64,000 nt of DNA from Enterococcus alishanensis (GCF_019218635.1 NZ_JAHUZB010000007.1:1-64000), one strand, 5' to 3'. Positions 16,905 to 25,878 are shown, numbered from the stretch's first letter. A program made the numbers and translations. Notes: generated by a model from the sequence alone, not told the origin.

Positions 16905-17629
16905 CTGATTTTCTGAGCAACTTCTTTCATCAAACGGCGTGATACAAGGCATTCATCCCCATTTGGAAATAACACCGTTTTATTGCTGCGGTCAAAAGAT
17001 ACGACATTAGCTAAATTAATAATAAAAGCCCGGTGGCAACGCATTAAACGCTGATCCATGGCCTCAATCTCTGCTAATTCTCCATAAAATTCAAGCATTT
17101 TTTTTGCCGTCACTAGCCGTAATTTATGAGACGTCCCTGTCGTTTCAAAATAATAAATATCTGAATAAGGTACTTGTAGATTACTGTATTTGTTTTTAAG
17201 AATAAAAGCATCATCACTGACACTTTTTTCGATCCTTTCCTCAGCAAGTAGTAAACATTCTCGAATCTCATTTCTAATGTCTACAGCGGATTGGTCCTTT
17301 TCAATAAAATCTAAAGCTGAAACCTTATAAGAAAAAGTCAGCGGTGCCATTTCAGAATGAGTTGTTATGAAAACAATCGTTCCAAAAGGATCCTTCTTGC
17401 GGATAGCTTGGGCGACTTCTAAGCCGGTTTCTTTATGGTCTTCAATCTCCATATCTAAAAAATAAAGATTATGGCGACTAGCTAAGGCAATTTTTTCTAG
17501 TATGATTTCTGGCTTTGCAGTGACAATCAGATGCTGATAGACAATTCTTTCTTGTTGGCACAGTTCTTTAATGGTTCGTTGTAGGTTTTGTTGCTGAATT
17601 AAATCATCTTCTAAAATAAATATATTCAC
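16898..17629 (-). CDS. LytTR-family response regulator, AgrA-like
   Basis: A 243-aa response regulator. The receiver domain has the acidic LEDD start and phospho-acceptor Asp in LYFLDMEI; the C-terminal LytTR DNA-binding domain spans about residues 140-240 (YYFETTGTSHKLRL, MRCHRAFIINLANV). It starts with GTG overlapping the TGA of the kinase gene (GTGA), so both proteins are made together. It probably controls the ABC/DUF4097 operon immediately downstream. No AgrD-like peptide gene is visible. Confidence 0.85.
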   Translation of the reverse strand: MNIFILEDDLIQQQNLQRTIKELCQQERIVYQHLIVTAKPEIILEKIALASRHNLYFLDMEIEDHKETGLEVAQAIRKKDPFGTIVFITTHSEMAPLTFSYKVSALDFIEKDQSAVDIRNEIRECLLLAEERIEKSVSDDAFILKNKYSNLQVPYSDIYYFETTGTSHKLRLVTAKKMLEFYGELAEIEAMDQRLMRCHRAFIINLANVVSFDRSNKTVLFPNGDECLVSRRLMKEVAQKISQ

Positions 17630-18921
17630 TTTTTGTCCCCCATAATTTTTAACACTTGTGAAAACTTCATCGTTTCACTGCTAGTTTCTAGCCAAACATA
17701 AGGAGTTTCAGCCAGTAACATTTTTACAGTGTATAAACCAATCCCGCGATTCATTCCTTTAGAAGAGTAACCTTTGTCGGCAATTTTTTTAATATTCACC
17801 ATCTCAGGACTACTATTTTCGATTACAATAATTTGTGTGTCATCCTCTTCAAAAATTGCTAACTTCAACCAAGGATTTTCAGTTAACTCTGCGGCTTCAA
17901 TCCCATTATCCAATAAAATTGATATTATTCGAATCAAAGACAATAAATCCATATTAAATTCGGTAATTGGTGCCACCACTTCGATTTGCACCTCAATATT
18001 TTGCTGTTTGGCCAGCAATAGTTTGGCTGAAAGTAAGCTTTTAATTTCTGGAACTAGAATATTACTCAAGCGAGCAATCATAAAGTGATTATTTTGGAAA
18101 TTTTGCTTAGTTGGCGCAATCACAGTCCGATAAGTTTGCGTAATTTTTTTCATATTTTTTTCTCTGATACCGTCATCCAAGCTACTTAAAATATTGATAT
18201 AATCATGCTTGAAATGATTCATTTCTTCATATAATGCTTCGATGTGTTTGGTGTATTCTTGCAATTGGCTCAATTGTACTTCTTTTAAGGCGTGAATTTC
18301 TTGTTTTCTTTGCCGTTGATAAAAGGTATTTAACAAAAGTAGTGAAAAAATCACCACCATAAATAAACTCATAATAATTAAGTTGTTCCACCAAGTACCT
18401 GCTTGATTCTGATTTTCCACCGTCAAAATTGTGTATAGTAAGCCAGTTACCGAAGCTAAAATTAAAGTCAAAATTCCCATCGCAAAATTACTCACTTGCC
18501 GTAAAGACTTAATGGCATACTCTGGCAGCCAATGATTTAAAGCCGCCAATATCAAATAATTTAAAATTGCTGGGGTAACTGCAACTGACAAATACAAGAA
18601 GTCTCGCGGTAAAAAATCCAAAGTCGAAAATAAATACTCAAAAGGTTGGGCAACGATATAACCTAAAAAAGAATTCATCAGTAAAGCATATAATGCGTAA
18701 AAAACAATAATAAACTGAAACTTCCCTTCTTTTTTTAAGCCAATCAAAATAAACAGCACAAAAAAAAGCAAGGCGCTCCAAACACCGAATCTATTACTAA
18801 AAATCAAACCTAAACCAATCATCATTAAAGGATAAATAATGAATTCTCCAATGGTAAATGAATAAGCCGAAACTTTTTTAAAAATCAAAAAGAAACTTAC
18901 AATCTGAATACAGACAATCAA
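17626..18921 (-). CDS. Sensor histidine kinase, AgrC-like GHKL type
   Basis: A kinase of about 431 aa with six N-terminal membrane helices (to about residue 200), a coiled-coil linker, phospho-accepting His in FKHDYINIL, N box LDNGIEAA and a C-terminal GHKL ATPase fold with GIGLYTVK. The start is unusual. The annotated TTG at 18921 lies 17 bases from the only good ribosome binding site (GGGGAGG), whereas an in-frame ATT at 18930 lies at the normal eight bases. No ATG or GTG is available before the first helix. It overlaps the response regulator gene. The signal is unknown; neighbours suggest envelope stress or a peptide. Confidence 0.8.
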   Translation of the reverse strand: MIVCIQIVSFFLIFKKVSAYSFTIGEFIIYPLMMIGLGLIFSNRFGVWSALLFFVLFILIGLKKEGKFQFIIVFYALYALLMNSFLGYIVAQPFEYLFSTLDFLPRDFLYLSVAVTPAILNYLILAALNHWLPEYAIKSLRQVSNFAMGILTLILASVTGLLYTILTVENQNQAGTWWNNLIIMSLFMVVIFSLLLLNTFYQRQRKQEIHALKEVQLSQLQEYTKHIEALYEEMNHFKHDYINILSSLDDGIREKNMKKITQTYRTVIAPTKQNFQNNHFMIARLSNILVPEIKSLLSAKLLLAKQQNIEVQIEVVAPITEFNMDLLSLIRIISILLDNGIEAAELTENPWLKLAIFEEDDTQIIVIENSSPEMVNIKKIADKGYSSKGMNRGIGLYTVKMLLAETPYVWLETSSETMKFSQVLKIMGDKK

Positions 18922-19006
18922 GCTATAAATTTTCCCAACCTCCCCTCGCTACTTTCAGTTAAGTATAGCAGATAAAAACAATCCCTTCATTTTTCTGCAT
19001 TTTTTT

Positions 19007-19046
19007 ACAGTTAATACAAGATAGTTTTAAGGGGCTACGTTATACT
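19007..19046 (+). promoter_or_regulatory. Possible activator-dependent promoter with LytTR-like site
   Basis: TATACT (19041-19046) lacks a matching -35. ACAGTTAAT (19007-19015) fits the LytTR half-site pattern and ATAGTTTTA (19021-19029) fits partly. It lies between the divergent kinase gene and the phosphatidyltransferase gene. Confidence 0.25.
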
Positions 19047-19073
19047 GAAGATAATTATTTTAAAGGAGTCTTT

Positions 19074-19610
19074 ATGAAAAATTTGCCAAATATTTTAACT
19101 ATCAGCAGAATAATATTAACCATTCCATTATTCGGACTGCCTTTTTTTAGTGTCACTTGGCTGATACTTTATTATCTTTGTGGTCTGACAGATATGGTAG
19201 ATGGTTGGATGGCTCGAAGGTTTGACTTCATTTCTGAAAAAGGGGCTATATTAGATAGCTTAGCCGATTTCATTTTTGTCTGTTCTTTACTGCTGATGGT
19301 CATCACACAAGCTTTGTTTCCAATAAATTTTCTACTATTTTTATTGCCAACTTTTTTTGTTAAAATTTTATCACTTCTTATTGGGTTTTATAAGTTTAAA
19401 ACTTTGGCATTTTTACATACTTATCTAAACAAACTAATGGGTCTAACAATTTTTATGCTATTTCCTTTTTCTCTAAAATATGCGACAATTTTCTATAGTT
19501 TAGCTCTTTTAAGCGTAGTTCCAGCAATCGAAGAGTTATTTATTTTAATTAAATCAAAAAAACTTGATTTAAATAGCAAATCTATCTTTCAAAAGGAGAA
19601 TAAAATATGA
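19074..19610 (+). CDS. CDP-alcohol phosphatidyltransferase family protein
   Basis: A 178-aa membrane enzyme with the full family signature D-x2-D-G-x2-A-R-x8-G-x3-D-x3-D, seen as DMVDGWMARR followed by GAILDSLAD. It has five or six membrane helices. Such enzymes join a CDP-linked lipid to an alcohol (PgsA, cardiolipin synthase and relatives). It is somewhat shorter than housekeeping PgsA and is paired with an acetyltransferase gene, so it may be a paralogue with another acceptor. AAAGGAG precedes the ATG. Its stop overlaps the next start (ATGA). Confidence 0.8.
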   Translation: MKNLPNILTISRIILTIPLFGLPFFSVTWLILYYLCGLTDMVDGWMARRFDFISEKGAILDSLADFIFVCSLLLMVITQALFPINFLLFLLPTFFVKILSLLIGFYKFKTLAFLHTYLNKLMGLTIFMLFPFSLKYATIFYSLALLSVVPAIEELFILIKSKKLDLNSKSIFQKENKI

Positions 19611-20041
19611 CTTTAACTTGGCGTTTAGCTGAAAAAAATGATGAAGCAGCCTTAATCAATTTATGGCGGGACTCCGTCAGAGCCACCCATGATTTTTTAT
19701 CAGAAACAGATCAAAGAACCATCGAAAAAAATTTGCCCCACTATTTCGAACATGTTCAATTAAAAGTTTGGCAGGAAGAAAATCAGTTGATTGGTTTTTC
19801 TGGAACTGCTGAAAATAGTTTAGAAATGCTATTTCTATCACCAGAATACTTTGGACGAGGATATGGTAACCAAATTTTGCAACAACTAATGGAAGATGAT
19901 GGTATCACCAAAATTGATGTCAACGAAGACAATCCGCGGGCGTTACGTTTTTATCAAAAAAATGGTTTTAAGGTAGCTAGTCGTTCGCCACTTGATGATG
20001 ATGGACGACCTTATCCGATTTTACATCTTGAAAAAGCATGA
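19607..20041 (+). CDS. GNAT-family N-acetyltransferase
   Basis: A 144-aa GNAT protein. The acetyl-CoA loop reads FGRGYGNQIL (about residues 83-92), followed by the family's DVNEDNPRALRFYQKNGF element. It overlaps the end of the phosphatidyltransferase gene by four bases and has AAAAGGAG upstream. The substrate is unknown. A strong terminator begins at its stop codon. Confidence 0.85.
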   Translation: MTLTWRLAEKNDEAALINLWRDSVRATHDFLSETDQRTIEKNLPHYFEHVQLKVWQEENQLIGFSGTAENSLEMLFLSPEYFGRGYGNQILQQLMEDDGITKIDVNEDNPRALRFYQKNGFKVASRSPLDDDGRPYPILHLEKA

Positions 20042-20070
20042 ATGAAGTAACAGCTTCATTCATGCTTTCT
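20036..20070 (+). terminator. Terminator of the phosphatidyltransferase/GNAT operon
   Basis: GCATGAATGAAG/CTTCATTCATGC perfect stem, then TTTCTTTTTTT. Confidence 0.9.
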
Positions 20071-20099
20071 TTTTTTGGAGATCCCAATGCAGCTATTAC

Positions 20100-20136
20100 T
20101 AAAAAAGCTACCCAACATTTTTGTTGAGTAGCTTAA
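20100..20136 (-). terminator. Terminator of the APC permease gene
   Basis: AAGCTACCCAAC/GTTGAGTAGCTT stem with six T on the minus strand. Confidence 0.8.
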
Positions 20137-20138
20137 TT

Positions 20139-21584
20139 TTATTCGATTCCTTTTGCTCGTTCGCGTTTGGCAATCATTGGTAAAATCATCCCTAAAGCGA
20201 TTAAAACAAATGGCGTAATAATATTTGAAGCTAATTGGAACATCCAAGAACCTGGGTTTGCAGCGTATTCGATTTTTGGAATCATTCCTAAAATACAAGC
20301 AAGTGCTGTAAATAAGAAACACCAAAGACCAACGACAAAGGCAATTTTCGGATTCTTAATGAATTTGTATTCAGAGTTGAATTTTTTCGCTTGTTTAACC
20401 AACATCATGTAGGCGAAGAATACCCAAACGTAACGCATTGGCATCACAACTGAGTTTAAGTTGGTCAACCATTTAACCAATTCACTCATGTTTTCAATAC
20501 CAAAGATTGGCAAGATGATGATAATAATTACTAAGACACCCGTTAGTAAATATCCATTGACTAGAGTACCTTTGGCATTCCGTTTTCTTAACCAACGAGG
20601 AACAAATTCTGGATCGGCATCATTTAATAAAATTTTCAATGGTGCATCGATTGAGAAGGCTAACGCAGCAGATTGTCCAGCTGCATTTGCCAAACCATAA
20701 ATAATCATAAATAAGTTACCGACACCAAAGTAATTTCCTAAGATTTGGAAAGCGCTATATGCCCCGTTTGCCATTAAATCATCGGGAATATTGTTGCTGT
20801 CAAACAACATAGCCATTGCTACTGAGCCTAGAATAGCACTGATCGCAATCATTAATGCCATAAAAATCATGGCTTTCGGGAAATTTCTAGCGGGACGATC
20901 AATTGCATTTACATAAGGTGAAATCTTTTCAGCCCCACCAACCGCAAATACCAGCATCGAAATCGTTGCGAAATAACCTAAGTTAAAATCTGGTATATAG
21001 GTGCTGGCGCTAGTCAAATCTGGCGTAGCTGCTTCAAAACCTGGAGTAATGAATGGTACAGCTACTGCTAAAATGATAAATAGAATTGACATCACCAACA
21101 TTGCTGTACCGGCCAAACTTCCGATAAATTTCAAGGTATTCAAACCTTTTGTTGATAGAAATAGGAAAATTAAAAATATAACTAAAGAAATAATTGCTAC
21201 GGTTTGGACGCTCATATTAGTCGCCACATTGCCGTTGCCTCTAAATACCCAACCTAACGCGATTAACACTGATTGCGGTTTTTGCGCTAAATAAGTGATG
21301 TGCACCACCCAATAAGTCCAAGCCGCATAATAAGCCAACCTTTTCTTACCAGTCGTTTCTTTTACCCACGAGCTTACCCCGCCAGAACTGTCTTTGAATG
21401 TAGAACCTAATTGTCCGACAATCAACGCATAAGGAATAAAGTAAAGTACCATGATTAAAATCCATGATGTGACTACCGAAGTACCTTGTTGCGCATAGTT
21501 GTTTACGACATTACCAAAGCCCCATACCATACTAAAGGCAATCATTGATACCGTAAACCACTTGATCCGTTTGTTCTCCTCCAT
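20139..21584 (-). CDS. Amino acid/polyamine permease (APC superfamily, YjeM-like)
   Basis: A 481-aa transporter with about twelve membrane helices. The N-terminal MIAFSMVWGFGNVVNNYAQQ and a conserved VGGAEKISPYV segment are features of the YjeM/glutamate-GABA antiporter-like branch of the APC superfamily. The substrate is unknown; an amino acid is likely. GGAGTATGGACA lies before the ATG. It is monocistronic, with a one-mismatch cre box in its upstream region. Confidence 0.8.
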   Translation of the reverse strand: MEENKRIKWFTVSMIAFSMVWGFGNVVNNYAQQGTSVVTSWILIMVLYFIPYALIVGQLGSTFKDSSGGVSSWVKETTGKKRLAYYAAWTYWVVHITYLAQKPQSVLIALGWVFRGNGNVATNMSVQTVAIISLVIFLIFLFLSTKGLNTLKFIGSLAGTAMLVMSILFIILAVAVPFITPGFEAATPDLTSASTYIPDFNLGYFATISMLVFAVGGAEKISPYVNAIDRPARNFPKAMIFMALMIAISAILGSVAMAMLFDSNNIPDDLMANGAYSAFQILGNYFGVGNLFMIIYGLANAAGQSAALAFSIDAPLKILLNDADPEFVPRWLRKRNAKGTLVNGYLLTGVLVIIIIILPIFGIENMSELVKWLTNLNSVVMPMRYVWVFFAYMMLVKQAKKFNSEYKFIKNPKIAFVVGLWCFLFTALACILGMIPKIEYAANPGSWMFQLASNIITPFVLIALGMILPMIAKRERAKGIE

Positions 21585-21628
21585 TGTCCATACTCCAATC
21601 TAATGTTTGTATTTTCACATGAATCTCC

Positions 21629-21643
21629 TGAAACCGCTTACCA
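21629..21643 (-). promoter_or_regulatory. Possible cre box upstream of the APC permease
   Basis: On the minus strand TGGTAAGCGGTTTCA matches the cre consensus with one mismatch (G for T at position 2). The gap 21585-21935 otherwise holds only the two divergent promoter regions. Confidence 0.35.
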
Positions 21644-21935
21644 CACTGGCACCTCCCTCTTCTCATCATAATTCTAGTATAATTCTTTTTGATACCGTTT
21701 TCTGAAACTTATAGATTTTTCATCAAATATTTCTTTAAAATTCATAAAAAAATCAGAGTAATTTTGCCGTTTTTCCATTATCACTGTTTCTAATGGCCAA
21801 AACGCTAGTTATCTTTTGTATGATTTGACCACGGAAATTTTGTGCTCCGCCTGCTGTTTAGTTCAAAATTTTGCTACAATCAAAGTAAATAGTACACAAC
21901 TACAAATTTTGATTTAAAAATTAGGAGGTTTTATC

Positions 21936-22583
21936 ATGGCATTTATTCCTATCGACATAAAAAACTGGGATCGCAAAGAAATTTTTGACTATTATTTCCA
22001 ACAGCAAACTACTTTCAGTTTGACCAAAGAAATTGACGTAACTCCCTTATATCGCTATCTAAAAAAACACGAATTTTCTTTTTATGCTGGTTTTCTTTTT
22101 TTAATCATTAAGATTGCCAATCAAAAAGAGAATTTTAGAATGGCATTGAACTCTAAGGGAGAACTGGGTTATTACGAAACGGTAAATCCAATGTATACTT
22201 TATTTAATAAAGAAACGACAAAGTTTTCATGCTTGTTAAGTGAGTACTCTGGAGACTTTAAAGAGTTCCATCGGCAATACCAAGCTGACGTAGCAAAATA
22301 TGGCAACAGTAAAAAACTTTTCCCACAATCAGACCGAGCTGAGAATGTCATTAATCTTTCGATGATTCCTTGGACCAGCTTTTCTAGTTTTAATTTAAAT
22401 ATCGGTAACAATCCTGATTATCTGTTGCCGATTGTTACAGCGGGACAGTTCATTTTTTCTGCTGATAAAGTTTATTTGCCGATTGCTTTACAAGTTCATC
22501 ATGCAGTTTGTGACGGCTATCATGCCGCAGAATTTTTAAATATTTTTACTGAAATGGCAAGCAGGCCGAAGGAATATTTATAA
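21936..22583 (+). CDS. Chloramphenicol O-acetyltransferase-like protein (type A CAT fold)
   Basis: A 215-aa protein of normal CAT length. The N-terminus (IKNWDRKEIFDYYFQQQTTF) is the CAT signature. The catalytic motif HHAVCDG lies near residue 190, with the active His second. GGAGG precedes the ATG; a terminator follows. Family members acetylate chloramphenicol with acetyl-CoA, but chromosomal CAT-like genes may have other acceptors, so resistance is not certain. No mobile-element genes flank it. A broken relative lies at 39696-39994. Confidence 0.85.
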   Translation: MAFIPIDIKNWDRKEIFDYYFQQQTTFSLTKEIDVTPLYRYLKKHEFSFYAGFLFLIIKIANQKENFRMALNSKGELGYYETVNPMYTLFNKETTKFSCLLSEYSGDFKEFHRQYQADVAKYGNSKKLFPQSDRAENVINLSMIPWTSFSSFNLNIGNNPDYLLPIVTAGQFIFSADKVYLPIALQVHHAVCDGYHAAEFLNIFTEMASRPKEYL

Positions 22584-22620
22584 GTAGTAGCACAGTATAA
22601 GAAAAGTTATTCAATAAGAA

Positions 22621-22654
22621 ACCCCATCAATCGCGAAATTGATGGGGTATTTTT
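22621..22654. terminator. Terminator between cat-like and BAAT genes
   Basis: ACCCCATCAAT/ATTGATGGGGT hairpin around a short loop, then ATTTTTG on the plus strand. Converging genes probably share it. Confidence 0.8.
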
Positions 22655-22667
22655 GTAAAGCTTTTAT

Positions 22668-23921
22668 TTAGAGGTTTTCTTTGAAAAAATCAACGGTCTT
22701 TTGCCAAGCGTCCAGCGTCTCTTCCATGACTATGACATTGTTTTTCTTTTTATAACGATTATTAGGCTGAAACGGCAGTGTTAACATATGTCCGCTATTG
22801 GGATAAAGCGCTAATTCAAATTTATATGGAAACTGATTCAAGTTTAAACGATTTTGAATCATCAGACTCGCCGAATATGCCGGCCAAATTTCATCTTTTA
22901 TAGCGGAAATTAACAGGATATTACCTTTGATTTTTTCTACTGGAATTTCTGACTCCATCTTTTTAGTGTTGTCTGGATAGTCTTTTCCCTTAATTTTTGC
23001 AAGAATTGCACTACCAAATTTAAAAGGGACATACTGAATTGGCATTGTTTGAAAAGTCCAGCTAGATTTTTTTGCTGGTAAATGTTGCTTAATTCCTTCG
23101 TAAACTACATTTGTGGGAGAATTTGCTACGACACATTTAATTTTTGCGAAATAGCTAGCTGCCAAAAGTGCCAACTCTGCCCCTTTTGATCGACCGTAAA
23201 TCCCGATTCGATCTTTATTCACTTCCTCTTGCAACGCTAAAAAATTAAGCGCTTCTTCAATTATTTCTAGCGGTATTTCAGCTAAATTAACGGCTAGTTC
23301 ATCTAGTCCAAAATAACTAATAGCCAGTGTTGCAAAACCATGACCAGCTAGTAATTGTGCGATAGCTTGAGCTTTTTCAATACCGCCCTCACTACCACTT
23401 ACAACAATTATTGCAGGTAAATTGGTTGCCTCTTTAGGATAAAAATATCTTCCTTTACTAGCAGAAAAAGCGACTTGCTTAAAAGCTATTTTTTCATTCA
23501 TAAAATATCGTTCAATCACATATGAATCAATTGGAATTTTGTCTAAATAAACTTCTAGTTTGATTGAAAAGGCTGCATTCAATGAAATATTATCTAAATT
23601 AGTTTCTTTCTTTTGCTTAATGATTTTCTTTGCTGACAAAAAAGACAGACATCCCATAGGGGAAACACCTTGATAGCTTCCAGAAATAGCTGGAGCTGTA
23701 TTTAGATCTAAATTACCTTTTTCATCACTCAAATATTTATTTTCGGCAATCCACTTAGTTTCAGTCGAATAGTTTAAAGGTGCATTAATACAATAATAAG
23801 GACCCTTTGTTTCTGTTCGAATCATCATTTCTGTACAGGATGGCAAATCTTTCAGCTTCAAATTTATTATTGCATCAGCCGCTGAACTAGTTTCAGTTAT
23901 CAAAAAATGCTTATTTTCCAT
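22668..23921 (-). CDS. BAAT-type acyl-CoA thioesterase/alpha-beta hydrolase
   Basis: A 417-aa protein with the two-domain layout of bile acid-CoA:amino acid N-acyltransferase/acyl-CoA thioesterase homologues. The N-terminal beta-sandwich (to about residue 150) is followed by an alpha/beta-hydrolase domain with nucleophile elbow GRSKGAE, the acidic ISAIKDE region and a His in YPNSGHML. Bacterial members hydrolyse acyl-CoA or similar thioesters; the substrate is unknown. It overlaps the end of the marR gene by eleven bases and is presumably controlled by it. Confidence 0.8.
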   Translation of the reverse strand: MENKHFLITETSSAADAIINLKLKDLPSCTEMMIRTETKGPYYCINAPLNYSTETKWIAENKYLSDEKGNLDLNTAPAISGSYQGVSPMGCLSFLSAKKIIKQKKETNLDNISLNAAFSIKLEVYLDKIPIDSYVIERYFMNEKIAFKQVAFSASKGRYFYPKEATNLPAIIVVSGSEGGIEKAQAIAQLLAGHGFATLAISYFGLDELAVNLAEIPLEIIEEALNFLALQEEVNKDRIGIYGRSKGAELALLAASYFAKIKCVVANSPTNVVYEGIKQHLPAKKSSWTFQTMPIQYVPFKFGSAILAKIKGKDYPDNTKKMESEIPVEKIKGNILLISAIKDEIWPAYSASLMIQNRLNLNQFPYKFELALYPNSGHMLTLPFQPNNRYKKKNNVIVMEETLDAWQKTVDFFKENL

Positions 23922-24372
23922 TTACTTTACCTTCATTGATCCAAGGAAGTTCGGTCCAGACTTTTTCAACGTTCTTCATAAAATCAATAATTACTTGCAA
24001 TTGTTCCTCACTGTATTGCTTAAAAACATCGTTTAGTTTTTCCTCTAGATAATGCTGTTGCGCTTGATGGGTAGCGTATATTTCTTCACCTTTGGGAGTC
24101 AAAGATAGGCGAACGGCTTTATTATTTTTCTCCGTTGTCTTACGTTGCAGAAATCCTTTTGTCTCCAATTTTTTTGTCAATTGAGAAGCGGCACTGCGAG
24201 AAATTTCTCTTAAAAGTGCTAAATTGTTCACATTGATTTCCGGTTGCTTACCAATCAAGACAATGGTGTGGATTTCTGCCAAATTCAAATCTGAAATAAC
24301 ATGTTGTGTTTTCTCCAATTCTTTATACGCAGTCATCAAATGATTAAATTGCTGTAATAATTCTGTATTCAT
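23911..24372 (-). CDS. MarR-family regulator
   Basis: A 153-aa winged-helix repressor with the MarR core (VNNLALLREISRSAASQLTK for recognition, then GFLQRKTTEKNNKAVRLSLT for the wing). AAGGAGAAG precedes the ATG. It is first in a two-gene operon with the BAAT hydrolase. A 27-bp palindrome directly upstream is a fitting operator, implying autoregulation. Confidence 0.85.
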   Translation of the reverse strand: MNTELLQQFNHLMTAYKELEKTQHVISDLNLAEIHTIVLIGKQPEINVNNLALLREISRSAASQLTKKLETKGFLQRKTTEKNNKAVRLSLTPKGEEIYATHQAQQHYLEEKLNDVFKQYSEEQLQVIIDFMKNVEKVWTELPWINEGKVNGK

Positions 24373-24380
24373 TTCTTCTC

Positions 24381-24407
24381 CTTATTGTTAAGTTGCTTTA
24401 CAATAAG
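24381..24407. promoter_or_regulatory. MarR operator candidate
   Basis: CTTATTGT and ACAATAAG are perfect inverted repeats 11 bases apart, with AAG/CTT also pairing inside, so 11 of 13 positions per arm match. It lies nine bases before the marR start, ideal for autorepression. Confidence 0.65.
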
Positions 24408-24464
24408 TTATCATAATTATTTTTAATGTCAATCTTTGATTTTATTAATCTACTCTATTTCATC

Positions 24465-24493
24465 AAAAAAACTGAGGAGAATCTCCTCAGTTT
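24465..24493 (-). terminator. Terminator of the MerR/SDR operon
   Basis: AACTGAGGAGA/TCTCCTCAGTT hairpin with seven T on the minus strand. Confidence 0.85.
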
Positions 24494-24495
24494 AG

Positions 24496-25329
24496 TTACT
24501 CCACAATATCTGTTGACGCGGCTAGTTCTCTTTGTGCTTCAAAGTCTGCGATTCTTTTTTCCAAAACTTTAATCGTATCATTTAATGCTTGGGAACCTAA
24601 CATTAATCGCAAAGGTGCTGGTGTGACTTCGACACTTTCAATCATTCGACGGACCATTTTTTTCGGATCGCCCACTGCCAAACCATTATTTTTATCTAAC
24701 ATCGACAAAAAAGCATGAGCAGGATTACCATTGTATTCTGTCATTAAATTAGCCACCTGGGCACTACCATAACGAAATTCTGTTCGAGCACCACCTGGTT
24801 CCACAATAGTCATTCCAACATTAAAAGGCGCCATTTCTTGGGCAACAGATTCTACAAAACCTTCAATCCCCCATTTTGCGGCATGATACATTGAATTGCC
24901 AGCAAAAGCGACCTGTCCGCCATAGCTTGAGATTTGAATGATACGTCCAAATCCTTGTTTACGAAAATAGGGTAACACTGCTCGAATCAAATAAATTGAA
25001 CCAACTAAATCAGTATTTAAAATTTTATCTACTTCATCATCTGTCAACTCTTCAGCAGCCCCAAAGAGTCCATAACCTGCATTACTGACAATCACATCAA
25101 TTTGACCTAATTTATCAAAAACTTTTTGAACTAAAGCTTGGACTGCTTTCGTATCAGTCACATCTAAAAACTTACGAAAAAAAGTATCTGGATACTTATT
25201 CATCAATTCCTTCACATTTCTATCATTTCGAACGGTTCCGACAACCGTATCGCCTTTTTCCAATAATTGTTTGGTCATTTCCAAACCAAAACCGCTGCTT
25301 ACTCCTGTGATTAACCATGTTTTACTCAT
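24496..25329 (-). CDS. Short-chain dehydrogenase/reductase
   Basis: A 277-aa classical SDR oxidoreductase. The cofactor motif TGVSSGFG is near residue 9, NAGYG near 85, and the catalytic Ser and YHAAK follow in usual spacing. ATG 25329 has GGAGGAATAATA upstream; the longer frame overlaps the merR end and has no such site. It is the second gene of a MerR/SDR operon. The substrate is unknown; a carbonyl compound would fit an AdhR-like regulator. Confidence 0.85.
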   Translation of the reverse strand: MSKTWLITGVSSGFGLEMTKQLLEKGDTVVGTVRNDRNVKELMNKYPDTFFRKFLDVTDTKAVQALVQKVFDKLGQIDVIVSNAGYGLFGAAEELTDDEVDKILNTDLVGSIYLIRAVLPYFRKQGFGRIIQISSYGGQVAFAGNSMYHAAKWGIEGFVESVAQEMAPFNVGMTIVEPGGARTEFRYGSAQVANLMTEYNGNPAHAFLSMLDKNNGLAVGDPKKMVRRMIESVEVTPAPLRLMLGSQALNDTIKVLEKRIADFEAQRELAASTDIVE

Positions 25330-25343
25330 TATTATTCCTCCAA

Positions 25344-25748
25344 TTAAGATGCCACACATTGACTAGGATCAAAGCAAGGCAATTTTTCTTCTATTTTTTC
25401 AACAAATTCTTGATGATGATCAATTCGTTCCGATAAAAAATTTAATGTGGTAGTTAGTTCGTCAATTTTATCCACTAATAACTTTTTCTGTTGTTGCAAT
25501 ATTTCTTTACGCTCAATTTCTGTGTCTTCATGTTTCCGATATAAGGCAATATAATTTAAAATACTATCAATCGATAATCCTGCTTGCCGTAAATCTTTCG
25601 TAAATAAAATCCACTGCAAATGATTTTGGTTAAAATCACGAATCCCTCCACTGGTTCGCGTAATCGGTGGAATCAACCCGATTTTTTCATAATACCTTAA
25701 CGTATCAGCGGTTAAAGCTGTTTTTTGACTGACTTCTTTTATATTCAT
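25344..25748 (-). CDS. MerR-family regulator, AdhR-like
   Basis: A 134-aa MerR protein. The N-terminal helix-turn-helix (NIKEVSQKTALTADTLRYYE) and GLIPPITRTSGGIRDF closely resemble the AdhR/YraB subgroup that senses aldehydes, followed by a coiled-coil dimer helix. Two Cys lie at the end (CFDPSQCVAS). ATG 25748 has AAGGAAGGAG upstream. Two typical MerR promoters with 19-bp spacers lie nearby, at 27500-27530 and 28291-28321, and are likely targets. Confidence 0.8.
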   Translation of the reverse strand: MNIKEVSQKTALTADTLRYYEKIGLIPPITRTSGGIRDFNQNHLQWILFTKDLRQAGLSIDSILNYIALYRKHEDTEIERKEILQQQKKLLVDKIDELTTTLNFLSERIDHHQEFVEKIEEKLPCFDPSQCVAS

Positions 25749-25878
25749 TTTGACTCCTTCCTTGGATAAAAAGATCAAATTCATTAGCTATTCTGATTGA
25801 CTACTCTTAGTATTTTACCTGTTTTATTTGATCAAACAATTTCGAATACTAATCTCATGGATAAGTATAACTAATGCA

